Source of the DNA: Pigoraptor vietnamica
Taxonomy: Eukaryota > Opisthokonta > Filasterea
DNA: 11,985 nt
Assembly: GCA_943704525.1 (NCBI GenBank)
Contig: CALSCQ010000991.1
Coordinates: forward strand, 1-11,985
Direction of reading: 5' to 3'
Shown: positions 1 to 9,944 of the stretch, piece after piece
Numbering within the stretch: position 1 is the first letter of the stretch
How the letters are laid out: every line of letters starts with the position of its first letter
Notes under the pieces: generated by a model
What the model saw: the letters and a program-made list of their open reading frames with translations, nothing else
Databases searched by the model: none
What the model was told of the DNA's origin: nothing
Position numbers and translations under genes: made by a program

Positions 1-23
1 GGGGGGAAGAAGGGGGGCAGCTA

Positions 24-3000
24 ATGCAAGGAGAGGCGTGCGTGCCGCAAATTCGTGCTGCGTGTACCCCTGTGTGTGTGCGTGGAGATTTTTACGTGCG
101 AGATGCCTGACGCTGTCTTCCTTACTCAGGTACACTCCGCGCCCGCGTTATGTGCTCCCGAGCGACGTGAACTTTGGCATCGTACACAAGGCGAACGAAC
201 TCATCACGCGCGTCGTTGAGATTCGCAACGTCGGATCGCGCGATGGCTATGTGCGCCTTCGGTGGTCGCCCGAGGCGCCGCTGACGATATCGCCGTCGGA
301 AGCGACCGTGTCGGCGGGCGAGGCGATCCCCATCAAGGTGTGTTTTGCTATCTTATACGGCGCCTTCGTCGTTGCATCGATGGCGTGCGAAAAAACGAGT
401 TGTAGTAGTTTTTTTTCCGAAGGCAGGCCACACATTGCTTGGAGGATCAGAGAGAACACCATGCCAACACATGCCGCCCTCCTTCCGCTCCCTCTTGTTA
501 TCCCCCAGTTTTCGCTTCGCACGGACAAGGGAGGCGAATTTCGCGAAGAAATCAGCCTCGATCTCGACGGCCTCGATTCCCCTCAGCCGATCATTGTCAC
601 TGCGACCATCGCCGACGAGGCGCTGCAGGTGTTCGCGGCGGACGGGCGCATGCCGCTCTCGTCGGTCGACTTTGGGACGATCTTCAACGGAATGGACGTG
701 AGCGTGGACGCGCTCGTGTACAACGGGAGCCCTCTCCCCGTCACGTTTGTGGTGCTCGAGACGGACGACAGCGTCCCCGTGCTCACCATGCCGCGCACGC
801 GACAGAGCGTCCACGACGGCGCGCACCTGTCGCTCGGGACGGGCCACGAGGAGCCTCCGGCCATCACCGCGACGCCGCTAGAGGGGCACATTCCCCCGTA
901 CTGTGCTGGGCCCGTGCGGTTCACGTTCAGCCCGCGGCCGCCGAAGGACCAGAAGGGGTGGCGCAGTGCCGAGAAGCCGCAGGCGCGTGAGCACTCCATG
1001 TCGATGTTCGTCAAGGCCCTTGGCAGCAAGCGGCGCATCGAGATTGCGCTCAAGGGGACGTCGGTGCCCGTCGACGTGCGCGTGTCGGCGTCGCGCTTCG
1101 ACTTTGGCGAGTGCGCCGTGCACGATTACCACGACCACGTCGTGAAGCTCACGAACGCAAACGACGAACTGCCCGTCTCGTTTAAGTTTGGCCGCACGGC
1201 GCACTTTTCGGCCCTCCCGCGCGAGGGAGTGCTGGGCGCCGGCGAAACGGCCGACGTCGTCCTCTCGTTTGTGCCGCGCCAAATGGGCTCTTTCGAGACG
1301 GTGGTTCCCATCTCGATCAACGGGGGGATTGCCACGATCCCCCTGCGTGTGAAGGGCGTTGCGCCCGTCACTGGAGTGCGGCAGCATCCGGAGGGCGGGT
1401 TCGCACGCACGGCGGAGGACTTTGCACACAAGGTCAAGCTCGCCGACGACCACCCGGAGATACCCGCGGAGCACCGCACCGCCCACCCGCCTGCCGCCCG
1501 TTACGACCGTTACGACGAGGCGCACGACGGCGACCTGGACCTCAACGCGACGTGGTCGACGCCCGAGCGGAAGGCACGTGACCAGCACCGCGAGTGGTAC
1601 ACGAACTACATGCGCTCCGTGGCCGAGCACGCGCGGGACCGCAAGGAGCGCGCCGCAAGCGCCGAGGAAATGCTCCGGTTCGAGAACCCCCTCGACATTG
1701 GCATCCGTCCCGCGGGCGGACTGAGCAGCCCCGTGCCCTCCGTCAGCGACGCGCTCGAGCTGGAGAAGGCGATCGCGGCGCAGGCTGCGAAGGAGTCGAT
1801 GCAGAAAAAGCGGCGCGAGAGCACGCACGCGGCCGCCCGGTCCCACCACGGCAGCACGGGGCCCAGCAGCGAGCACGGCGACGACGGCGCGCCGGTGCGC
1901 TTCAAATCGAAGCCATCGACGGCCGCGGAAGAGGCCGAGTGCTCGCGCGTGCTCACCCCTGCCGAGCTCTCGCACATCACGGTCAACACGCGCTCGATTG
2001 ACCTCGGGGAGGTGTGCATCTACGCCAAGGCCAGGCGACAGTTTCTTGTGACGAACGACACGGACCGCACGGTCCTCGTGTCGCTCCAGTCGGAGCAGCC
2101 GGAATTGTCCGAGCTCTCGCCGCGCGCGCAGGTCGTTCCCGCGGGCGCCGTGGCCACCTTTGACGTGTTTTTCCGTGCCGAGACGCAGCAGAAGTTTGCG
2201 GGCACGCTCAGCTACTGGCTCAACGGCCGCCACTCGTACGACGTGTCGGTCGCCGCCGTCGTTGTGTCTGTGAGCGTGGAGGTGTCGAAGCGCAACCTCG
2301 TGTTCCGCTTTACGCCCGAGGCGACTGAGGGGTTCGTCACGGAGATTGTGACGCTCACCAACAGCCGCAACAGTCCCGCCGAGTACGAGTGGTTCCTGCA
2401 GTCGGGCTCGACTACCCACGTTGATTTCGACCTCTCCATGTCACGCGGGCCGTCGCTTCTCGCGCAGCGCCCACCCGGCATGCAGGAGAAGGGCGCCGCG
2501 GGACAGGCGGGGACCCCGGGCAGCGCGGGTAGCACGTCGCCCGTCGCCTCGCCGTCTCCCCGTTCGAAGACGCCGGGAACTGTGGCCGGGAGCTCCTTCA
2601 GCGTGCTTCCGTCCAGCGGCGTCATTCCGGCGCACGGCTCCGTGGACTGCCAGGTCACCTACCGGCCGTCGTACCGCGCGGACAACGAGGCCGTCTTCTC
2701 TCTGAACGTGACCGGCGGGAAGAACAGCCTCCTCCGGTGCCGCGGGGAGGTCGGCCAAACGCGCTGCGTGCTCGGAGAGAAGCGCATCGACTTTGGGATC
2801 GTGTCTGTGGGATCGGTGCTGGTGCGCACGGCGACCCTTCGCAACACGGGACAGAACGACGTCTACTTTACGCTGCAAGACGCCAACAAGATCGAGGGGC
2901 TGACGATCGAGCCGAGCCGCGGCCGCATTCCCGTGGGCGCGTACGCTGAGCTCCGCGTGCGGCTGCAGCTGCCCCACCGCCGCATCATCAAGACGGAGTT

Positions 3001-6000
3001 TGTTATCGGCGTGCGCGGCGGAAAGGAGGTCGTCCTGGCCGTGGCTGCGATGAGCGACGTGCCGACGGTCGACGTCGAATCGGCCAAGGAGATTGACTTT
3101 GGCGACGTCAAGCTCGGCTCAACCGTGCGCGTGCCCGTCGTGCTGCACAACCGGGGCCGCATCCCGGCGAGCCTCGCGATCGATCTCACGGACCGCCCGG
3201 AGTTTGATCTCATCCCCGCCGCGCATGTCGTCAAGCCGCTGCCCGACAGCCCCGCGAACACGACCGTGCGCCCCGTGGTGCCCACCCCGCCGCTCTCTGC
3301 GGGCGAGCACTGGGAGCTCATCGCTGCGGATGCCGCCGAGTCCATCAACGACGCTCACGAGGGCCGCGTGCGCGACACGCCGCCGGACACGCACACGCCG
3401 CCGGAAGTCCCCAACGGCCGCAAGGGCGCTCCCGTGGCGACGTCCGTCGCAAACTTGGCGGTCCGCGGCGGACGCGACAACATCATGTCTTCCACGATAC
3501 TCTACTCTGAGAACCGCGCTCGCCGCGTGTTTGCGCTGGACCTCGTCAGCGGGCAACGTGGCGCGTTCTATCTCCAGTACAGCCCCGCGCGCTGCGTGGC
3601 CCACAATTTCGGCCTCAATGTCGACCTCCTTGGCGTCCCTGGCACGACGATTCTCACTTGCCCCGTGCGCGCGAATGTGCGTGCGGGCAAGCTGCACGTG
3701 TCGACGCAGAAGCTGGCCTTCGGGAGTATTCTGTTTGAGGGCGGGCGCGCGGAGCCGACGACGCGGGAGCTCGTCATTACCAACGTTGGTCAGCACCGTG
3801 TCGAGTGGGAGTTCAAGACAAACTGCTGCCCCTCGCTCGAGAGCGGCGTATTTGCGCTCTCTCCCACGTCCGGCTCGCTCGCCCCCGACGAGAGTGCGAC
3901 GGTCGTTGCCACGTTTGTGCCCGACCGCGTGAGCGAGTTTGGCGCCAAAGTGCCGCTCGTCGCGGACGGCGAGAGCGACGCGAGCCTGTTGATTGACCTC
4001 GACGGCGCCGGGATCCACCCCACCATCTCGTTCGACCGCCCCGAGGTGGTCCTGCCCGTCGTTCCTCTGAACGTTGTATCCGAGGGCGTCTTCTACATTG
4101 CGAACCACGGCCACAAAGGACTGCAGCTGCGCCACAACTTTGCCGGCGGCAACGAGCGCGTCCCCATCACGGTGTCGTTCCCGGAGGGCGACGTGCTGAG
4201 CACGGAGACGCAGCTTTTGCCCGTGCGAATCGTCATGCGCGCGTCGCAGCCCGTGTCGTTCACCGTCAACCTGACGTTCACGGACGGTCGCGGGCACGGC
4301 CACTCGATTTCGATCACGGGCGTGTCGGACAACAGCCTCTTTACGCTGTTTCCCTACCTCGCGCTCAACGGCGATGCCGTGCACTTCCGTTCCGACGGAG
4401 AGGGCCGCATTTCGCTCGCGTCGAAGACGCCGGGAGAGACGCAGCTGCCCACGGCGCGCGCGCGCCACCCTGCGACGCTCGCCGCCGCCGTGGTGGCGAC
4501 GGACACGTTCCAGCGCATGTCGTCGACCGTGTCCAAGTGGCTATCGAACTTTGTGTTCCGCAACAGCCGCTCGTTGAACATGCCGCAATCGTTTGCGTGC
4601 TCGCGCGGGCGACTCTTGTTCGAGGTGCTCGAGTACCTGTCCGGACAGAAGGTCGGCGAGCTCCTCCCCAAGGCCCGCGCGCAGCCGCAGGCGGTACAGG
4701 GGGGCAGCCCCACCGCCGCGCACGCGCACGCGGGCACCGAGGGCACAGACGAGGCGCTGTACAAGCACTTTGAGTCGACGCTTGCGTTCCTCCGCACGTA
4801 CGGCGCCTTCCTCACGCACGTGCGCCCCGAGCACCTTTTCGACCAGGAGGACTACCGCAACTGGGCGCGCGCGCGAGAGGCGGAGAAGCTGGAGCGCTTG
4901 CGTGCTCGCACGCACACGAGCCACGGCGGTCACCAGTCGACCCTCACGCACGCGTCTGTCGAGGGGGTGCCCGAGCCTTCGGAAGTGCGCCACTCGCCCG
5001 CGCGCGCGGCCCTCATTGCGACCGAGATTGAGATGCGGTACCACGCGCTCACCGGCGCCAACTTTGCCGCCGTGTCGTCGCTCGCGTGGATGACGCTTCT
5101 CTCGCAAATCCTCAAGGTGTTTGTCGTGTCCCGCGTGACGACGCGTGCGCTGCGCGCGATGCCTCTCCTGCCGCGCGACATTTCCACGGCGCCGCCCCTC
5201 TTGGGCCTCGGGAACGCGTGCGCGCTCCCGGAGTCGATTGTGCTGCGGTGGCTCGCCTTCCACCTCAAGCAGCGCGACGTCACGCCAGAGGCCACGCAGC
5301 CCCTCGCCGACTTTGCCGCGTCGTTCAAGGACGGTCGCGCGCTCGGCGCTGTCATTGCGGCGTATGCGCCGTACGTTGGCACGCAGCGCCTGAAGACGCT
5401 CCACGCGGGGTCGGGGCTCGAGCCGCAGCACCTGGCGACGAACGCGCTGAAGGTCGTCGGCGCCATGCGCGACCTCCATCTCGAATACCACCTCGGCGTG
5501 GCGGACATCACCGACCCCGACCCGTACGACATGCTCTTGCTGTCGGTGTATCTCTTCCAAGCGCTGCCGCAGTACCTTCCGCGCGGCACGATTCCGTTCA
5601 AAGGCCGCCTCAATGACAAGATCACGCAGACGATTGAGCTGTCAAACCCCAGCAGCCGCCCGCTCGTGTACGTGGCGCGCATCGAGGGCGCTGGCGACTT
5701 CCGCCCGCAGCAGGACACTGTCACGGTGCAGGCGAAGGGCTCGGCAACGCTCGCCGTCGATTTTGTCGGCCGCTTCTCGCGCCCGGAGACGGCCACGCTC
5801 TTGCTCGTGTCTCGCCGCGCGGGGAAGGGCGCGGGCAGCACGCTCGTTTTCAACCTGCGGTCCGAGACGAGCGAGTCGAAGGCGCGCGGCGTCGTGCACG
5901 CCGAGGGACCGTGCTACCAGCTCAAGACGATACAACTGCACGTCACGAACCCGTTTGCGCTCGACGGCGAGTTCCAGGTGCAGATTGCCCCCGGGCTGTC

Positions 6001-9000
6001 GCCGAGCATGCAGCTTGCGCAATCGCAGGCACAGGGTGAGAAGGCGCAGGCGGAGGCGCGCGGGCCCACCTTCCGCCGCAACGCGTCACTCCGTGCGGTT
6101 GTCCCGAAGGCCGACGCGCATCCGCTGACGTTCATCGCGTGCACGGACGTCGTGCCCCTGCGCGCGGGGGAGTCGGCGGTGGTTGAGCTCCAGTTCTTCC
6201 CCTTTGAGATGGGGCGGCACACGTGCCAGGTGTTGCTGCTCGACGAGCGGGTGGGCGAGTTCACGTACGACATAGTCGGCACTGCGACGCTCCCCGCGCC
6301 CTCGGACTGCGTGCAGTGGAACGGCCTCGCTCGGGGCGTCATCGAGAAGACGCTGACGATTTCGGCGCGGAACATTCAAAAGGAGCGCGCGCTCGTCGCC
6401 GTCCTCTCCGACAAGCTGCGCAACCCCTCCCTCGTCGCCTCGGCGGACCTCATCGCGAAGCAGGCGCGCGCCATGTACGACGAACTCGTCGAGTACCCGC
6501 AGCAGTTCACCGTCGAGTTTACGTCGCCGCACTACAGCGGGCCGCAGCAGCTGACGCTTTTGCCTCCCCCGGACGGCCCGCAAGCGTGGGACATGTCTCT
6601 GCCCGTGCGGTTCGCGGGAAGGCCTGCGGGTCGCTACTCTGGGCGCATCATTCTGCGCGCGCCTTTTGACGTGCGCGTTTACGAGATTGACACGAACGTC
6701 GCGGCGACGGGGCTGAAGGCGGAGCTAGAGTTTGCGGTGCCCTTCCGCCAGACGATCGTGCAGCAGCTGCCGTTTGCGAACACGACGGACGGCGACATGA
6801 CGGTGAACGCGACGATCAACGGGGAGGGCTTTTACGGCCCCCTTGCGATCGTTGTGAAGGCCCTCTCCGTGGCGCAGTACCCGCTCTCGTTCTCGCCGAC
6901 ACGCCTTGGGCCGATGGAGGGCTCGATCGTCCTCAGCTCGCCGATCCCGGGGCTGCAGCACTCGTACACACTCAAGGCGACCGGACAGCCGCCGCTCCCC
7001 GAGGACACGCTGGTCGTCACGTGCAAGGCGCGGGAGGAGGTCACGCTGAATCTGCGCGTGCCCAACTACAGCCAGAAGGGCGACATCGAGTACGACATTG
7101 TGTGCGACGTTCCCAACGTCACGTTCCCGTCGCAGACCATCGTCGTTCCATATCGCGAGGAGCGCTCGATTGTGGCGACATGCACGTACAGGCGCAGCGC
7201 GACGCACTCTGGCAGCATCAAGTTCGTCGCACGCAACGAGCCGCACTATCTCTGGTACGCGCTCCAGGTCGACGTGCTGCCGCCGGAGCTCGAGCGCACC
7301 ATCGAGGTCACGTGCCAGACGCGCAACGTGTCGGTAATCCCCGTGTCCGTGCGCAACACGCTGGACGCTGATGCCGTGTTCTCCGTCACGATTCGCGGCG
7401 GCAACAACGTCATCACCGCGCCGCCGACCGTGTCCGTCCCCGCACGTGGGGAGGTCACGTGCAACGTGAACTTTGCGCCGGTGGTCGCTGGGCAGTGCGA
7501 GGCCATGCTCGGCTTCTTCAACGACGCCGCAGGAGAGTACTGGTTCCGCCTCGTGCTCTCGGCGACGAGCCCACCGCCCGTCGTCCTCGAGCCCGTCGAG
7601 TGCGAGCTTGGGCGCGGCACGTCCCGCGTGATTGTGCTGGAGAACCCTCTCCAGGAGACGCTGGAACTCAGCGTGCGCTTCTCCAACGCGCGCGAGTTTG
7701 CGCTGTCGTCGAACGTGGCGCTGTCGCGCGGAAGCTTGATCGTGATCGAACCGAAGGGATCGCGCGAGATTGAGGTTACGTACACGCCGTCCGCCGTCGA
7801 CATTCTGCAGGAGACGGAGGTTGTCTTTGCGTCCGCGGCGACGGGCGAGTGGGTCTACCGCGTGTCCGGCAGAGGTATTCGCCCAACCACCATGGAGCCC
7901 ACGGTCATTCGCGGTACTCTTGGGGAGCGCACGAGCTCTCTCCTCGCTCTTCGTAACCCCTTCCACAGCCCCATCACCGTATCGGTGCGCCTCGTGAGCG
8001 GCCACCACGCCGCCCCCCCGCACCCGCTGCTGGGAGCCGCAGGGGCCGACAACTCTGTGGACGTGAGGCTGCGCGACGCCTTCCGCCTGTACGTGAAGAA
8101 CAAGGGCCGCGTCTCGATTGGCGGCCGCGCCACCTTCACCATCCCCGTCTCGTTCACGCCGACGTGCATGCTCGAGCACCGCACGACGGTCGTTGTGACG
8201 ATGGAGAACGCGGGACGGGACGGCCTTTCGTGGACGTTCCCTCTCATCGGCTGCCCCGAAGTCGTCGCCGACGGTCCTCCGATTACGCTCGAGTGCCGCG
8301 CGCGTCGCCGCCTGGACGAATCCATCGACCTCGTGCTCAAATCGCCGGCGCTTCCCCGCGCGCCCCTTCTCGCCTCGAACGTGGGATCGTCGGTGGTGCT
8401 TGCGCAGGTGGACTCTTCTGCGCTGATGGCGGATGCAGGGATGCCCGAGCCCGTCTTCACCGACAGCGAGCGCCTCACGTTTGAAATTGTGCGGCGGCCT
8501 GACGATGGAGGCGATGCGTCGGCTCAGGCGGCCCTCACGCGCGCGCTGGCGGTGTCCCTGCAGAACACGCGCATCATAGACCCCTACACGGCACAGCTCA
8601 CAATGGGACTTGTGTTCATGCCGTTCCGCCCGTTCGAGGCATCGGTCGACCTCGTCGTGTCGAAGGCGTCCGGCGGCACGTGGCGCTTCCCCATCCATGT
8701 GCTCGCGCACGAGCCTCGCGTGGACGGCCACCTCCAGATCGAGTCTGAGCTGAACAGGGTCGGGACCGCGCACGTGACGATCAATTCGCCGCAAGCGTAT
8801 CCGGTGCCCTTCGTCGCCTTCCTTGCCCCGGAGAGTGACGCCGAGTTTGCGCTCCAGCCCAAGAGGGGCGAGTTGCAGACGGTGGAGCAAGGGGGTACGA
8901 CATTTGTGGTCGCTTACCGCCCGACGTCGTATGGAAAGACGCACATGGGCCGGCTTATCGTGCAGGTGCGTTGGCATTGCGTCGCGTTCACCCATGTTGC

Positions 9001-9284
9001 CTTTGTTTGGACTCGCCTGTAGTCTCGTCTGCGTCTCAACACCAACTGATTCGATTTTGTTCCCGCAGACTGAGGACATGCAGTGGAGCTACGAGCTGCG
9101 CGGGTCGCCGCCTGCGTACACGCCGCCGGTGGCGAAGGGCGGGCGACTGGACAACCACCTCCACAAGCGCGCGGCGACCCAGGGACGCCAGCCGCCGAAG
9201 AAGAACTACGTGCGCGAGAACATCGTGGTCGTACAGGCGCTGCCGGGCGGGAAGAAGGACCACCTGCGTCGACTCACGGCGTGA
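24..9284 (+). CDS. CFAP47: CFAP47-like ciliary central-apparatus protein, 4 exons
   Basis: Predicted product of 2,964 residues from exons 24-37, 130-337, 509-8965 and 9069-9284 (TGA stop 9282-9284); human CFAP47 is about 3,190. Seen: a chain of about nine Ig-like ASH/MSP-type domains, most opening with a D/N-F-G or similar strand (VNFG, VDFG, FDFG, IDLG, IDFG, IDFG, LAFG), to about residue 1350; a helical family-specific stretch; a calponin-homology domain near residues 1640-1765; then about ten more beta domains. A charged linker (residues ~365-560) contains FENPLDIGIRPAGGLSSP, and further disordered inserts lie near nt 2440-2600 and 3240-3480. The last exon (QWSYELRGSPPAYTPP) matches the family's ending. 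Known: CFAP47 is an axonemal central-apparatus protein needed for sperm motility in mammals. The ATG at 24 is inferred: it reads M-Q-G-E-A into the first domain after splicing at 38/129. An exon upstream of the window is not excluded. Confidence 0.9.
38..129 (+). other. Intron 1 of the CFAP47-like gene (92 nt)
   Basis: The donor is GTGCGT at 38 and the acceptor is TTACTCAG ending at 129, with a CTGAC branch-point-like motif about 20 nt upstream of the acceptor. Removing it joins ATG CAA GGA GAG GC to G TAC ACT and leads straight into the first Ig-like domain (YVLPSDVNFGIV). Reading through it gives a cysteine-rich stretch unlike the rest of the protein. The position is inferred, with no transcript evidence. 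Confidence 0.6.
338..508 (+). other. Intron 2 of the CFAP47-like gene, stop-free, 171 nt
   Basis: The donor is AAG|GTGTGT at 338 and the acceptor TTATCCCCCAG ends at 508 after a pyrimidine-rich tract. Both boundaries fall between codons. Splicing joins AIPIK to FSLRTDKGGEF, restoring a continuous beta-strand pattern in the first domain. The interval is exactly 57 codons and has no stop in the host frame, so simple ORF calling keeps it. Its translation (cysteines, a serine run, a hydrophobic patch) and its lower GC with a T run do not fit the surrounding domain. Confidence 0.85.
5205..5580 (+). other. Calponin-homology (CH) domain in the CFAP47-like protein
   Basis: About residues 1640-1765 of the spliced protein are helical and break the run of beta domains. 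CH-type features are ESIVLRWLAFHLK, the DFAASFKDGRALGAVIAAYAP segment (the usual D-x-x-D/K-G-x-x-L pattern) and a terminal helix DPYDMLLLSVYLFQALPQYLP. CFAP47 proteins are known for a single central CH domain, formerly giving the name CHDC2, so this placement supports the gene call. CH domains often bind actin or microtubules; which applies here is not shown by the sequence. Confidence 0.85.
8966..9068 (+). other. Intron 3 of the CFAP47-like gene (103 nt)
   Basis: The donor is CAG|GTGCGT at 8966 and the acceptor TTCCCGCAG ends at 9068, with a CTGAT branch-like motif about 20 nt upstream. It is phase 0 and contains an in-frame TAG at 9020-9022, so retention would truncate the protein. Splicing joins RLIVQ to TEDMQWSYELRG, which is the expected end of the last domain of the family. 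Confidence 0.88.
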
Positions 9285-9600
9285 GGGCGTGCGTGGTACT
9301 AATCAGTTGAAATGGCCTCTTGGCCTCGTATGTGTTATGATGTCAAATTGCAAATGCGCGTCTGAATTGCGCACATGTGCCGTTGCGTTGCGCGTGCATG
9401 CGTTTTTGTTTGGCGTTCACTGCGTGCGTGTGCGTGCCACTAAAATTGTATCGAACAGCATGTACATGTGAGCTCAATCGTCAACGCATTCTGTCATATT
9501 CTTTCCTCGCTATTCACTTCACAAGTGCCGACCAGCGGCAGACACGCCCCACGCGCGTGCCGCAAGGGTTGTCTTGCACATTCGCGGCTCGGTGTTCTAG
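9285..9600. other. Convergent intergenic region, no gene seen
   Basis: These 316 nt separate the stop of the plus-strand CFAP47-like gene from the stop of the minus-strand GDAP2-like gene, so both 3' UTRs and cleavage sites should lie here. I see no AATAAA on either strand. The region is less GC-rich than the coding DNA, has short GTGCGT-type runs near 9420-9440 and a 10-bp palindrome GCACATGTGC at 9371-9380. No coding exon or RNA gene is supported. Confidence 0.7.
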
Positions 9601-9824
9601 TTAAAGGTCGCTGTCGGTTGCCGATTCGGGCGTTCGGAACGAACTGCTTACGGGAAGGGAGGGGCCGTTCTCTTGGTGGTCGTAACTGCGAGGGGAGTAA
9701 CGGTGCGCACATGTCGCACAAATCCGTCGAGTATGCGGACGAAATAGGGCACAAGCATGCGAGCTCACAGCACGCACACGCACGCACGCACGCACGCACG
9801 CACACACACACTCACACACACACA

Positions 9825-9872
<48 letters not shown>

Positions 9873-9878
9873 CACACG

Positions 9879-9944
<66 letters not shown>

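Noticed and set aside
38-9022. Single-exon 2,994-residue protein as one uninterrupted gene
   Set aside because: It begins at a GTG that is a splice donor, includes a clear intron at 338-508, and ends inside another at 9020-9022, so it misses the conserved C-terminal exon 9069-9284. No ATG opens it.
6725-9079. 784-residue open frame on the minus strand, and others at 878-2419, 3119-4468 and 4541-5560
   Set aside because: All four are in the register exactly aligned with the sense codons of the CFAP47-like gene, where antisense stops need sense TTA, CTA or TCA. Those codons are rare here because of the G/C third-position bias. The translations are Arg/His/Val/Leu-rich with no recognisable domain.
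9494-9811. Minus-strand frame reading [16 protein letters not shown] then [14 protein letters not shown] as the GDAP2-like C terminus
   Set aside because: The alternative frame from acceptor 9686 gives YDHQENGPS and a stop at 9601, which matches the GDAP2 ending and the phase of the previous exon. The longer frame does not.
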